Shown here: in pieces, positions 21,190-33,187 of the stretch
How positions within the stretch are numbered: the first letter of the stretch is position 1
Layout: each line of letters opens with the position of its first letter
DNA from: Aquilaria yunnanensis
Lineage: Eukaryota > Streptophyta > Magnoliopsida > Malvales > Thymelaeaceae
Direction of reading: 5' to 3'
Assembly: GCA_039654915.1 (NCBI GenBank)
Contig: CM077598.1
Coordinates: 74,986,041-75,050,040 of the forward strand
DNA: 64,000 nucleotides
Notes under the pieces: generated by a model
Databases searched by the model: none
What the model saw: the letters and a program-made list of their open reading frames with translations, nothing else
What the model was told of the DNA's origin: nothing
Translations under genes and position numbers: made by a program

Positions 21190-22043
21190 TGATAGCCAAA
21201 GGCTATCGCCTCTATCTGGCCGAACTCCCTTTCACAAGAATGCCCAGGAGAAAACTGGCGCTACCCGAGAAAAGGTGGGATCATACACCTCGGGAGATAG
21301 CCGAAGAGCTCCGAGCCCAGCACGCCAGGAAACCTGAGGATACTACTAGCCCCCCAAGCTTGTCAATAGATCGCCTTCAGAAAAAAGGCACCAACTATTG
21401 CGGGCCGAACATGATCTTTCCGAAGGTGGAACTCCCTGAAGCTGGGAACCCCCGAACTGAGGGTATGTTTCCCGAAGAGGCACCGTCCGTACCAGAGGAC
21501 GACCTCGCCCAGGGACCTCGGGAGCACGGTAGGAGCATTTAAGGAAGCCTCTGACATGTCGCCCACAGACATCACAAGTCGCCTCAAACGGCGCCCTGAC
21601 ACGCCGACGCAATCAAAGTCACATCATGGCCCGTCTCGGCTCAAGGCTCAAGGGGCCTGCCACCGGCTACTTGCCCCCTATGCCTAGAAATTCAGGAACA
21701 TCTGACCGTACACGTGTCGAGATCTGAACGGGCGAGGCACTCCTATAAATACCAGGGAATACACCCTGGCAGGAGGCTGAGATCCTGACTACTCACTCTG
21801 AGAAAGTACTACCAGGCGAGTTCACTGAACCCCTCAGTGTTATTTCCTCTACCTTCTCTCAGCACCACTGACTTGGGCGTCGGAGTCTCCTCCCCGGAAA
21901 AACACCTCGGGGACCTCCTAACCCACTTATTCTGAGCATCTCAGGTACTCTCCCTTGGGGGAAACGGCCACCAACCATTCTTCCTCTCCGGGAGTCCCTC
22001 CATCAGTCACCATGACTACCAACGATGAAGCTCCCGGGCATCA
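21190..22043 (+). repeat. T5 5' LTR
   Basis: 854 bp, TGATAGCC...GGGCATCA. G-box ACACGTGT at 21710-21717, TATAAATA at 21744-21751, ACTTGGGCGTCGGAG and the CCCCGG stem near 21870-21920. The gag ATG is at 22012, exactly 32 nt before the LTR end. The PBS TTTGGCGCCGTCTGTGGGAA follows at 22044-22063. Confidence 0.9.
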
Positions 22044-23690
22044 TTTGGCGCCGTCTGTGGGAACCCGCTCTGAGATTGCCGTCGTTGAAACTCGGCGTTC
22101 TAAGGACAAGGGACTCCCGAGGTCTCCGTCCGCGCCTGAGACACAACCGACTGCTGAGCAAACACTCCCAGGGACTTTTGCGTCTGAGGAAGACCGCCCT
22201 TTAGTAATCACTATGAGCTTTATGAGGGAGTTTCAGCATTTGGTCGTGGCCGAAATGACACAGCAGATCAACCGAAGATGGTCACAGCAGACACAGGCCC
22301 GAAGACCTCCCTCACTTGCTCGCCCTCAGGAGAAAAGTCAGAGGTCGACTCATCGCAGTTCGGGAAGCGTAGACCCACGCGAAGAGTCGTCCATGGAGAA
22401 TATACCCCTCGGAAAATGGCCTTTGGGACGAACTGGGTCCAAACGACCGAAAGTCTCACAGCGAAGGAGTTCGTCGCCTGAGGCGAGGTCCCTATCCCCT
22501 CAGCACCAAACTCGCTCCCCGAAGAGGCGCCGACGATCTCCCTACCCAGAAGAAGAGCCTAATGCCACAGTTCTCATGGAAAGAATACTAGCGCGGCTAG
22601 AGAGGGTGGAAAAGCAGGTAGCTCGCAAACCCGTCTTGGACAGGCTCACGGGAGCCTTCTGCAAAGATGGGTCCCCGTTCACCCGGACCGTGGCCGAGGC
22701 AACCATGCCAGGCGACTTCAGGGTACCTCGGCTGGAGATTTTTTATGGCCGCACTGATCCCCAGGCCCTTCTGACCAAGTACAGACGCAGCATGCTAATG
22801 CATGGTGCTAATGACGCTACCATGTGTAAATGCTTCGAGGTCACCCTCACGGGACCAGCAACTGCGTGGTACAACTCGTTGCCCCCAGGAGCCATCACTG
22901 AGTTCCAGGAGTTGTCTACGGCCTTCGCGCAACAATTTATTGGAAGCCGGCCAACGGCGAAGATGCTTGTTCAGATGTTCGACATAGAGCAGAGAAACGT
23001 AGAAACTAACCGAGACTACGTCGAAAGATTCAACAGGGAAGCTCTAAGTGTCCCGGACTTCCGGCCCGAAATACACATCCTCGCCATGACACGGGGCCTT
23101 CGGCGAGACTCACAGCTGTTTTATGAGTTCTCAAAAGACCCCCCGGACACCCTCGGAGAATTTTACCGATGGGCCGAACAGCACATGACTGCCGAGGAGC
23201 TGAGAATGGCTTGGCCGAAGTCCGGTCACAATCGGGCCGAAGGGTCCAATCAGTAAGCCCGGCATCTAACTGAACAGGCAAGCCGACCTCGGAGGATGCA
23301 GGAAAGCAAACTTCAAAGCTTCACACCTCTGAGCACTACACGGACAAACATCCTTATGGCACTAGAAAGGCAGGGGACGCAAATTCGACGGCCAAGGGCC
23401 ATGACCGCTGATAACAAGAAAAACGTCAAGAAGTTCTGCCAGTTCCATCGCGACCACGGCCACGACACCGAAGACTGCTTCCAACTGAAGAAGTACATTG
23501 AGTCACTGATAAAACTCGGCAAACTTCGAAAATATCTGCGGATGCCTTCCCCAAAAGGAAGAAAAGATGAGGAAGAAAGGGCCCAAGACGAGGACTATGA
23601 CTCCGACAGACGGAGAAACAGAAGTCCAAAAAAGTGCCCTCCTCCTCCTGCAGGGGTAATACAAACCATCACCACGGGGCTCCCATCCTC
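22012..23690 (+). pseudogene. T5 gag
   Basis: Starts at ATG 22012 within the LTR; an in-frame ATG at 21955 also exists but is not conserved. Order: GHHLAPSVGTRSEIAVVETRR; Ser/Arg-rich linker with SPKRRRRSP; gag domain (DPQALLTKYRRSM, FEVTLTGPATAWYN, FIGSRPTAKMLVQMFDI, DYVERFNREAL); and KKFCQFHRDHGHDTEDC, a C-x2-H-x4-H-x4-C knuckle. TAA at 23254-23256 replaces a Gln codon. The product would form the virus-like particle. Confidence 0.88.
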
Positions 23691-24435
23691 GGAAAGAAAT
23701 TGGAAGGCCAGAGAGATCACGGTCATGGAATATGAGAGCCCGGCAAAGAAACTGGCTCGCAAGGAGGGATCCACCGTCATCTTCCCCCATGATGATCCGC
23801 TGCTAATCATGGCAAGGATAGGGAACTGGGACGTCAAGAGAGTGTTGCTTGATGATGGATCAAACACTGACGTCCTATTCTCGCATTTACTGTCGAATTT
23901 GGACATCTCCATCAGCGAGCTCAAGCCTGTTCTCGGATGGATCGACCTCCCCCTGATGATAAAAGGAACTTCGGTCGATGGAACAGCTGAGTTGTATGCC
24001 TCCACAATGGCGAGATTTATCGTCATGGACGTTCCTTCTTCGTACAACACCATTCTTGGAAGGCAGACACAGGGAAACTTGCACATTCACCCAGATGTGA
24101 AGTACTTGACTGTCACATTCGCCACCAAGGATGGGGATGCAGAGGTCTTCATAGATCAAGCCGAGGTAAGGAAGGTGTTTGTGAAAGCACGAAAAGCTCC
24201 GGCAAATAACCTCGCACAAACAATAGAGGCAAAGGCACCAGAGAAGGGCAAAGAAGGAGAACCCCCAAGAGCGGAAATAGAAACAGTGGAACTTGTCCGA
24301 GGACAATCTACCCGAATAGGGAAGAGCTTGCCCGAAGGTGACAAGAGAAACCGTGTATCTTTTCTACTGGGAAATAAAGATCTCTTTGCCTACTCGCCGA
24401 AAGACATGCCAGGTGTGCACCCTGGCATAATATAG
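23691..24435 (+). pseudogene. T5 protease
   Basis: VMEYESPAKKLARKEG, DDPLLIMARIGNWDVKRVLLDDGSNTDV, then an in-frame loss of about 42 nt (near 23930) that removes the PTFGVGPSELPV block found in T2, T6 and T8. NTILGRQTQGNLHI and VFIDQAEVRKVFVKARK follow. It ends at TAG 24433-24435, a Gln codon elsewhere. Confidence 0.82.
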
Positions 24436-25323
24436 CATAGCCTCAAAGTAAGCCCGGAAGCAAAGCCTATCCGGCAAAAGAAGCGAAGCATCTCAGCCCA
24501 TAAGTGCAACTTTGTGAAAACAGAAGTCCAACGCCTGCTGGACGCTGAAGTCATCAGGGAGGTCAAATACCCCGAATGGTTAAGCAACGTGGTGATTGCC
24601 ACAAAAGAAGGCAGCAGCAAACTTCGGATGTGCATCGACTTCAGAAATTTGAACGACGCTTGCCCGAAAGACTCATACCCTCTTCCGCCAATAGACCAAC
24701 TGGTAGACTCAACTGCCGAATACGGGCTACTGAGTTTCCTAGACGCCTTCAGTGGCTACCATCAAATAAGGATGAATCCCGAAGATGAAGAAAAAACCGC
24801 CTTCATCACCGAGGGAGGAACGTACTGCTACGTCAGGATGCCCTTCGGTCTTAAAAATGGAGGAGCCACCTACCAAAGGTTGATGAACAAAGTCTTTAAA
24901 GACCAAATGGGGAGAAAAATGGAGGTGTATGTAGACGATATGATAGTCAAAAGCAAGCTCCCTCGCAACCATGTTGTAGATCTAGAGGAAACCTTCCAAA
25001 AGCTCAAAGCCTTCGGGATTCGTCTCAATCCTGAAAAATGCATGTTCGGGGTAACCTCGGGAAAGTTCCTTGGGTACATGGTATCCGAAAGAGGCATCGA
25101 TGCTAACCCCGAAAAAATTAAGGCCCTATTCGAGTTCCGAAATCCTGCCACGGTAAAAGATGTGCAGAGACTCAACGGAAGAATAACCTCTCTTAGCAGG
25201 TTCATTTCCAGGTACGGAGATAGGTGTCGGCCTTTCTTCAAAGTCCTCACTAAGGCAGCAAAAAAGGAAGGCAACCTTGGAAGGGACGATCACCCTTGGG
25301 GTCAAGACTGCCAAAAAGCCTAG
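24436..25323 (+). pseudogene. T5 reverse transcriptase
   Basis: Complete RT core: LLDAEVIREVKYPEWLSNVV, RMCIDFRNLNDACPKDSYPLP, FLDAFSGYHQIRM, RMPFGLKNGGATYQRL, EVYVDDMIVKSKLP, then FLGYMVSERGIDANPEK and LSRFISRYGDRCRPFF. It is open except for the flanking stops. The end stop at 25321-25323 replaces Trp (TGG to TAG). Confidence 0.9.
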
Positions 25324-26352
25324 GAAGAACTCAAAATCTACCTAGCCAGCTTGCCGACTCTGCGACAACCTCACGAGGGAGAACCCCTTGTATTATACCT
25401 TGCCATCACAGAAAAAGCTGTGAGCTCGGTCCTCGTGAAAGAAGAAGGGCCAAAACAATGGCCGGTCTACTATGTAAGCAAATCCCTGCATGGCGCCGAA
25501 GTCAGGTACCCTCTGCTACAGAAAGCTATATACGCCTTGGTGCTTGCAGGGAGAAGGCTGCGACCATACTTTCAGGCTCACCCCATCATCGTCCGAAGTA
25601 GCCTGCCACTACGGGACGTTATGAGGAAAGTGGATCATTCGGGAAGGCTCTCCAAGTGGTGTATAGAGCTTGGCGAACACGATATCACCTATGAACCTCG
25701 GAATGCCATAAAAGCTCAAGCACTGGCAGAATTCATTGCCGAAATACCCACCACTGAGGACAGTCATCCGGATCTGAACGAAGGTGAGCCAGAATGGGCC
25801 TTACATGTTGACGGAGCCTCGGGGTCTGAGCACCAGGGAGCGGGGGTAGTTATCAGAGGCCCCGAAGGCCTAGAGGTAATGAAGACTATCAAGTTTACCT
25901 TCAACGTCACTAACAATGTGGCTGAGTATGAGGCCCTCATAGCGGGATTACGACTGGCCAGAAAAATTGGCGTGAGAAACTTAAAGGCTTACAGCAATTC
26001 CCAGCTAGTAGTTCGACAGACGGCAGGAGACTATGGGGCGAAGGACCCAACCTTGGCAAAATACCACGAGCTGGTAGCAAAACTCATTCAGGAGTTTGAC
26101 GCCTTACGGATCAAAAACGTACCTCGGCGGAAAAACACCGAGGCAGACTGCTTGGCAAAATCAAAAACCTACACCGAGGTGCTAGACCATCCGAGCATCT
26201 CAGTACTGAGCATATCGACCTTGGGAAAAGGCCGGTGGGATCCAATAAAAAGGTACCTCACGAAAAATGTGCTCCCCGAAGACCCCGGTGACGCTGCAAA
26301 ACTGCGAAGGCGCTCCGGTCGTTTCTTTCTGATCGGTGAAGAACTATACTGA
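25324..26352 (+). pseudogene. T5 RNase H and connection
   Basis: LPTLRQPHEGEPLVLYLAI, YYVSKSLHGAEVRYPLLQKA, then the RNase H blocks HVDGASGSEHQGAG, NNVAEYEAL and YSNSQLVV. The last block has Asn where the other copies have the catalytic Asp (HSDSQ), so the active site is damaged. A TGA at 26350-26352 replaces Arg in EELYR. Confidence 0.87.
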
Positions 26353-27380
26353 CAGGGATACGCGAATCCACTACAAAGATGTGTGAACGAAGAGGATACT
26401 GAACTAATCCTTGAAGAAGTCCATGAAGGCATGTGTGGTTCACACATTGGAACCGATGCCCTGGGGGCAGTGATACTTTGCCAAGGATACTTCTGGCCTA
26501 CCCTGAGAAAGGACGCAAGGCATTTCGTCCGGAAATGCGGTAGTTGCCAGAAACACGCGAACATCCAGAGGGCACCCTCGGAAATGGTAACTTCGGTTGA
26601 CTATCCCTGACCCTTCGCAGTCTGGGGTATAGACCTTATTGGGCCACTCCCCTCAGCGCCCGGAGGCGTGAAATTCTGCGTGGTTGCGGTAGACTATTTC
26701 TCCAAATGGGTTGAGGCAGAACCACTAGCAACTATCTCGGCAAAATAAGTGCAGAAGTTTGTATGGAAGAACATTGTATGCAGATTCGGCATACCGAGGG
26801 TACTAGTGGCTGATAATGGATCCCAATTCATAGACAAAGGATTCCGGGAATTTATCACCGACCTCAAAATAAAGATGCACTTTGCCCCAGTAGCTCACCC
26901 CCAAAGCAACAGGCAGGTGGAAGTATCTAACAGGACCATAAAAGATGGCCTGAAGAAGAGACTGGGGGAAGCAAAAGGGAAATAGCCACGAGAACTCCAA
27001 AGCGTGTTATGGAGTTACCGAACGACGCCCCGAAGAGCCACAGGGGAGACTCCCTTCTCACTCATCTTTGGAACAGAGGCCATCATCCCTATCGAGATAG
27101 TTAGACCATCAGTACGGGTGCAAGTATTTGATGAAGGTGGAAACGACCTCGGCCTAAGAACGAAGCTCGACCTCATCGGCGAACACAGAGAAATAGCTGA
27201 GCTGAGAAGAAAAGCTTTCTAGCAAAGAGTGGCCGCGGCTATAAATTTACGAGCCAGGCCAAAAGAAATCAAAAAAGGGGACCTCATTCTCCGAAAGGCT
27301 GACTTTGCACCCCGAAAGCCATCTCACGGGGTATTTCACGCGAACTGGGAAGGACTTTATCTGGTTCTTGCCGAAGTACG
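26353..27380 (+). pseudogene. T5 integrase, 3'-truncated
   Basis: Zinc region (HEGMCGSHIGTDAL, FVRKCGSC), WGIDLIGPLPSAPGGVKF, VADNGSQFIDKGF and SNRQVEVSNR (Gly of SNGQ changed to Arg). Stops are at 26608, 26746, 26983 and 27220. Coding ends abruptly at YLVLAEVR where the T6 LTR begins; the tail (YKLGDAEGVELKN in other copies) is missing. Confidence 0.87.
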
Positions 27381-28260
27381 TGATGGCCAGGGGCCTCATC
27401 GTTTATAGTCATGGTGACTGGTGGAGAGACTTCTGGGAGGAAGAACGCCTGGTGGAATGGATAGCCCAAAGAAGAGTGCCTGAAAGCTCAGAAACAAAGG
27501 GTTAGGAGGCCCCCGGAGTGTTTTTCCGGGGGGGGAGCCTCCGACGCCCAAGTCAGTGGTGGCTGAGAAAAGGCAGAGGAAATAGCACAAAGGGCTGAAG
27601 AGTCTCGCCTGGTAGTTTTCTCAGTGTGTGGGAGCAATGCTTTGCCAACCAACCAGCCTCCTGCCAAGTATTAATTCATGGTATTTATAGGAGTGCCTAG
27701 CCCGTTCAGATCATGACACGTGTTCGGTCGGATGTTCCCTGAGTTTCTGGGCGTAGGAGACAGATAACTGGTAGCAGGTTGCCCTGAGCCACGTGCTGAG
27801 ATGGGCCATGATGTGATTCTGATGGCGTCCGTGTGTCAGAGCTCCTATTCAGGCGACTTTATGACGTCTGTGAAAGGACGTGTCAGAGGCTTCCTTAAAT
27901 GCTTCCATAAATGCTCCTGCCGTACTCCCGAGGTCCCTGGGTGAGGTCGTCCTTTCGTTCGGACAGAGCCTCTTCGGGAAACAAGCCCTCAGTTCGGGGG
28001 TTCCCAGTTTCAGGGAGTTCCGCCTTCGGGGATATCATGTTCGGCTCGCTATGTCTGGTGCCGCTTTTCCAAAGGCGATCTGTTCACAACCTTGGGGGGG
28101 CGAGTAGTGTCCTCGGGGTTTCCTGGCGTGCCGGGCTCGGAGCTCTTAAGCTATCTCCCGAGGTGCCTGATCGCACCTTTTCTCGGGTAGCGCCAGCTTC
28201 TTCTGGCCATCATTGTGGCAGGGAGTTCGGCCAGATAGAGGCGATAGCGTTTGGCTATCA
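27381..28260 (-). repeat. T6 left (3') LTR
   Basis: 880 bp. On the minus strand it starts TGATAGCC (28260) and ends GGCCATCA (27381). G-box at 27716-27723, minus-strand TATAAATAC near 27690, leader stem at about 27509-27543. The minus-strand ATG at 27412 is 32 nt from the LTR end. Confidence 0.9.
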
Positions 28261-29058
28261 CATGCCCGCCTCTGGAAAGCCGAAGTGAAGACTTCAATTT
28301 TGCATCTCTTTCCGAGGTTGTGTATGGCAGTTTCTTTGGAAGCTTAACCTGTTCCGAGGATGCGCCTTTTGCCCGAAGATCATGGGCTCTTCGGCCTTGG
28401 CCTGTTCTTTGGTGTCTTCGAGGTGGAGCCTGTGCCGAAGATACACCTCTTTCCCGAAGGTCATGGGCTGTTCGGCCATAGCCTGTTTCTTGGCGTCCTC
28501 GAGGTGGCCTGCTCTTTGTTTCTGCAGGTCTGTTTGGCCAAGCGTGTCAGTCTGAGCGGCGCGTCCCAGTTTCGTCCCAAATTTCCAGGGATGTCAGAAG
28601 ACGTGTCCCAGCTTTCAAGGGACATTTGGAGGATGTGTCCCTCATTTTCGCGCAGCGGTTGACACGTGGCACTTTGCCATTGGAGGAGAGTCGCGTCGGT
28701 TACAGAGGGCGTGCCTTCTCAGGTGCAGAGAGCAGTTACGGCGACGGTTCACCTCCAAAGGGTACTTATGACAATGTTTCGGTTATCCACCTCTAGCTTA
28801 TAAATAGCCCACTCCATCATAAGTTCCTTTTGCTTTCTCTTCTACTCTTCTCTCTGCTTTGCCCCTGTTCATGCACTTTCTTGCTTTCTGTGGCGGAGCT
28901 ACCTTAATCAGAGCTTTTTTCCAGCCAACTTTCACGACGGCGTACTCAGATTTTGGCAAATCTTTCGGTGGGTTTTTGTTTTTCAGAGCGCTTTGATCCC
29001 TGTGTTCTTTTGATTTTTTCTCTGGAAACTATTTTCTTCCATTTTCAAACTCATTTTT
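28261..29058 (+). promoter_or_regulatory. T6 purine tract, repeats and aORF promoter
   Basis: 28261-28275 is the minus-strand purine tract (CCAGAGGCGGGCATG). About 28320-28530 holds two to three imperfect repeats with TCTTCGGCCTTGG or TCGGCCATAGCC and GTCTTCGAGGTGG or GTCCTCGAGGTGG segments. A TATA box (TATAAATA, 28799-28806) lies about 253 bp before the aORF ATG, preceded by GCGACGGTTCACCTCC and GGTACTTATGAC. The leader is T-rich. Promoter function is inferred from conservation. Confidence 0.55.
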
Positions 29059-31481
29059 ATGTCGAAAATGCCCATTCCTGAGAGCTGGCAGCCTCTTTTA
29101 GCCCATCCTTGTTGCACCACCCCTGAAAAGTTAGAGAGGTGGAAGAAAAAATTCTTTCTTCCCTCTTACGCCATTACTAGGCTGCCTCGTTCTAGCCATT
29201 ATGCTTTTTCAAACCACAGTAAGGAGGTTACCGTTTTTCGAGCCCAGCTGAAGGCGGGTCTTCGGTATCCTCCCCCGAAGATGGTGTGCGAGTTCTGCAA
29301 ATTTCATGGCATTGCTGTGAACCAGCTTCCCCCGAACTCGTTCTGCTATTTTAACGCCTACCTCTGCATGTGCGGCGTCTTCGGGATAGAACCCAATTTC
29401 AGAATCTTTATGCAGTATTACAAGCTCCCTGTGGTCCCGAAGGGTGGCTTCTATTTCATGCTACCTCGGGGATCCGGGAGCAAGAAATTCATGTTCACCT
29501 TCGCCACTAAAGATAGCTGGTGGGGGTGGCAACAGAGGTTTTTCTTCATGAAGATGGACGAGGCCTGGTCGTACGTTCCGACCAAATGGGCTCAGGGAAC
29601 ACTGGATGTGGACGTTGCTGATCCGAGGATGCTGCTGACCCCAGAGTTAGCTCCCTTGTTCGCGGATTTCGACGCCCACATTCGGGCTGTCTCTGACTGG
29701 GATCCCGAGGTCGTTTCGCGCGCCCTTTAGCCTTTTCCAATCAACTAGAAGTTGATGACCGAAGAGGTCCTTCGGGAGCTAAAGGTGGTAAAGGGGCACG
29801 AGACTGACCTCGAGATGCCAGCTCCTGCCATTGCCGGGAAGGATTCCTGGTTGGTCAAGCTTCTTAAGGAGGAAATTTCTTTCGAAGCGCTTGCCGAAAG
29901 TGAGTTATCTTCTACTCCTTTACTGTTTGTTTCCTCGGACTTACGCTGATGTTTCTCTCATTTTTCAGAGATAGGCGACGCGACTGCCGCCTATTACAAG
30001 TCCCTTTTTACCGGCCAGGTGGAGAAGGGCGATCAGACGAACAAGGCGTCTTCCCGAAGGCGGAAGTCTACTGGCGCGGGGCCTTCGAGGAAACGGGCAA
30101 AGAGAGCTGCCCAGGCTCCTCTAGAGGAAATTCCCGAGGAGACTGCCGAGGAGCCTGGGGCAGCTGAGATTTCGGAGTCTGAGGCTGCTGCTTCCGAGGT
30201 CCCTTCAACCGACGTCCCTCCTCAGAGTCCTACCACGTCACAGGCCCTCCTTGATGTAGTGGTAGAAGTACCTTCTGCCGAGGAGCGGCGCAAGCAGAAG
30301 GGCAAGGGCATTTCGGCCGAGGAGGCCGGGGACTCCGAGGACGTTGTTGTCGAGGTTCCCCCAGGTTTGTTTCCAGACAAAGTGTACTTCCTTTGTTTTT
30401 TCTGGATTGGCTTCTTTGTCTTTAATCTCCTTCTCATTCTTATCACGCAGGGGAGTTGACTACCCCTGGCTGGGTGGCCGAACATGCTCGGAAACGAGCT
30501 CTTCGGGATGCCAAAATCCCGCAAGGGAAGATACCCAAGGAGCCTTTCAGGACGTTCACGGAGGACATGAATATGTACTCCGAGGACGTTCTTCAAATGG
30601 CTAAGGAAATTTCGAAGGGGGTGCTCACCGAGGCCTCCTTCAAGGCTATAGCGGTGGCCCATCCGGGGGATAACACCCTCGTCGCAAAGATCATCGAGCA
30701 TGCTGCTCAGGTATATCCTTCACAGCTCTTTCCCTTCAATTTTTTCCTAAGTGTTTGGCTCTTACTGACCTTGCGTTTAATCTTTTTGCAGCTGATGGGG
30801 TACGCCGCCTTTCTCCAAGTTCGGGTGGCCAGGGAGGTTGCTTTTCGAACTTCGGCCACTCGAACCATGAATGAGACGAGGACCGCACTCGCGGAGTCGG
30901 TCGCCAAAAACCAGCAGCTGAAAGAGGCTGCTGAGAAAGAAGTAGCTGCCCTTCGGGAGGAGTTCCGGAAGGAAAAAGAAGAACTTCAAAAGGACTCCTC
31001 CAAGAAGATCGCTGACCTCGGTGACCAAATAAAGGGGATGCTCGCCGCCAACGAAGATCTTCTCCAGCACAAGGCTGGTTCTGACAGCCGTATAGTGTCG
31101 TTGACGTGTGAGAATAACGCTCTCCGGGCCGAGGTCGAGTCGTTGAAGAAGAAGCCGAAGGGGGAGGAGCAGATAAAGGCGTTGGAGGAGGAGGTCGTGG
31201 ATCTGAAGGACGAGCTTGACGACCTCGAGCTTGAGAAGAACAAGTCTGATCAGATGAGCAAGGTCGAGTTCCAGGACGGCTTCTGCCTTGCTCGGCACCA
31301 GGTTCTCCAGAGGTTCCCAGATCTGGACCTCTCTTTTCTAGAGGGTCTAAACATTCCTGGGGGACCTCGGTGGAAATGGTCCAAGGTCGAACATCTGAAA
31401 CTTCCTCCTTCAATTCCAGCGCCGAAGGTGGTGGAAAAGGGCGGGCAAACGAGTGGCTCTCGGGACGCCGCGAACCCTTAG
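29059..31481 (+). pseudogene. T6 aORF: antisense PF04195-like gene, two stops
   Basis: Predicted exons 29059-29899 (841 nt), 29969-30364 (396), 30451-30710 (260) and 30792-31481 (690) sum to 2187 nt, the same length as the T3 frame plus three residues at the start. Introns are 69, 86 and 81 nt. Exon 1 has MPIPESWQPLLAHPCC, FHGIAVNQLPPNSF and LPRGSGSKKFMFTF. Exon 2 is a KR-rich then E/P-rich linker. Exon 3 has HARKRALRDAKIP. Exon 4 is a coiled coil, FQDGFCLARHQVL and KWSKVEHLKLP. Stops are TAG at 29728-29730 and 29746-29748, where other copies have Tyr and Trp. Role unknown. Confidence 0.77.
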
Positions 31482-32074
31482 GCTATTTTAGGGCCCCTTT
31501 TCCTTCCCTTCTATTTTGTAATCCTTCTTCGGGCAGTTCTTTACTGTAATGCAGCTTTGCTCTTAATGAAGATTTTTTGGCTAAGTGTTTTCTTGCAAGT
31601 TTCTTCATTTCCATTGTCCCAAACACGTTCGCTCAAGAGACTTCGGAAAACCTGCGATTAAAGAAACTTTTTTACCTTCCTTTGTCCCAAGTGCGCTTGC
31701 TCGAAAGACTTTCGGGAAGGCCTGAAAAAATTTGACTAAGTCTTTTTGCAGGCTTTTGCATTTCCAATTTACCCCGAACATGATTGCTCAAGGGACTTCG
31801 GAAAACCTTTCGCGAGATTTTTCACTTCCCATTTTCCCGAGCATGTTAGTTGAAGGGAGTTCGGAAAATTATCTCTGCACTGGCTATGGCGAGTACTTCT
31901 GCGAGATTTTTGTTTTCCATCTTTCCCGAGCGTGATGGCTCAAGGGACTTCGGAAAGTCATATCTACGCTTTATCATGGCGAGCATCTTTGCGGAATTCT
32001 GTTTTGCACAATTTCTGTACACTTAAGAATTTTTCTCAAGGCCATTCTATACAACATAACTCCTCCGCTCAACC
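31482..32074. repeat. T6 pol/aORF spacer with hairpin repeats
   Basis: Five diverged units at about 31617, 31685, 31772, 31833 and 31925. Each reads roughly CCCGAACATG, then GCTCAAGGGACTTCGGAAA, which is the reverse complement of the T3/T8 repeat. The inverted arms CCCGA and TTCGG can pair. It also has a poly(A)-signal-like AATGAAGA near 31565 after the aORF stop. Confidence 0.75.
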
Positions 32075-33187
32075 TTAAGCGTAGAATTTTTTCAAGGCGT
32101 CTGAGTGCCAAGTGTTCTTCAATTCTACGCCTTCGGCATCGCCAAGCTTGTACACGCCTTTTCGTACTTCGGCGAGAACCAGATAGGGTCCTTCCCAGTT
32201 TGCGCGAAGTACGCCATGGGATGGCCTTCGGGGTGCGAAGTCGGCCTTTTGGAGAATGAGGTCTCCCTTCTTGATTTCTTTTGGCCTGGCCTGTAAGTTT
32301 ACAGCCACGGCCACTCTTTGCTGAAAAGCTTTTCTTCTCAGCTCGGCTATTTCTCTGTGTTCGGCCACAAGATCAAGATTGGTTCTCAGGCCATGGTCAT
32401 TACCACCTTCATCAAATACTTGCACCCGTACTGAAGGTTGAACTACCTCTATTGGGATAATGGCCTCTGTTCCGAAGACGAGTGAGAATGGAGTCTCCCC
32501 TGTGGCTCTTCGGGGCGTCGTTCGGTAGCTCCATAATACACTTTGGAGTTCTCCTGGCCATTTCCCCTTGGCTTCCCCTAGTCTCTTTTTCAGGCCATCT
32601 TTTATGGTCCTGTTCGATACTTCCACCTGCCCGTTGCTTTGGGGGTGAGCTACTGGGGCGAAGTGCATCTTTATTCCGAGGTCGCTGATGAATTCTTGGA
32701 AACCTTTGTCTGTGAACTGGGATCCATTATCAGCTACTAGTACCCTTGGTATGCCAAATCTGCATACGATGTTCTTCCATAGGAACTTCTGCACTTCTTT
32801 TGCCGAGATAGTTGCTACTGGTTCTGCCTCCACCCACTTTGAGAAATAGTCCACTGCTACCACGCAGAATTTCACGCCTCCGTTTGCTGTGGGGAGTGGC
32901 CCAATAAGGTCTATACCCCAGACTGCGAAGGGCCATGGATAGTCCGCCAAAGTTACCATTTCCGAGGGTGTCCTCTGGATTTTCGCGTGTCTTTGGCAGC
33001 TACCACATTTCCGGACGAACTGTCTTGCGTCCTTTCGCATGGTAGGCCAGAAGTATACTTGGTGGAGTATCACTGCTGCCAGGGCATCAGTTCCAATGTG
33101 TGAACCACACATGCCTTCGTGAACTTCTTCGAGGACCATTTCAGTATCCTTTTCATCCACACATCTTTGCAGTGGATTCGCATATCC
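32075..33187 (-). pseudogene. T6 integrase
   Basis: One open frame of 361 residues from the Met at 33160, after a TAG near 33185-33187 (a Gln codon in other copies). Zinc region His14, His21, Cys52, Cys55; catalytic Asp84 (WGID), Asp144 (ADNG) and Glu180 (GQVE), giving the DD35E spacing; C-terminal YKLGDAEGVELKN and a stop at 32075. The domain itself looks intact; only the upstream stop separates it from RNase H. Confidence 0.9.

Larger units (their letters stand above)
21190..27380 (+). mobile_element. T5: Tat-type element, plus strand, 3'-truncated
   Basis: 5' LTR, PBS (22044-22063), gag, protease, RT, RNase H and integrase in one reading frame, ended by the T6 LTR at 27381. Its integrase tail, aORF and 3' LTR are missing. 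The LTR resembles T6's, so the two belong to one subfamily. The left flank is ATAGT (21185-21189) inside T4 integrase. All coding parts share a single frame with eight stops and no frameshift. Confidence 0.88.

Noticed and set aside
21190..28260. T5 5' LTR and T6 left LTR as one LTR pair
   Set aside because: They are in opposite orientation, so they cannot bound one element.
30456..31481. A 341-codon frame in T6 as a gene of its own
   Set aside because: It is aORF exons 3 and 4 read through an 81-nt intron that lacks a stop. The intron has clean splice sites and matches the other copies.
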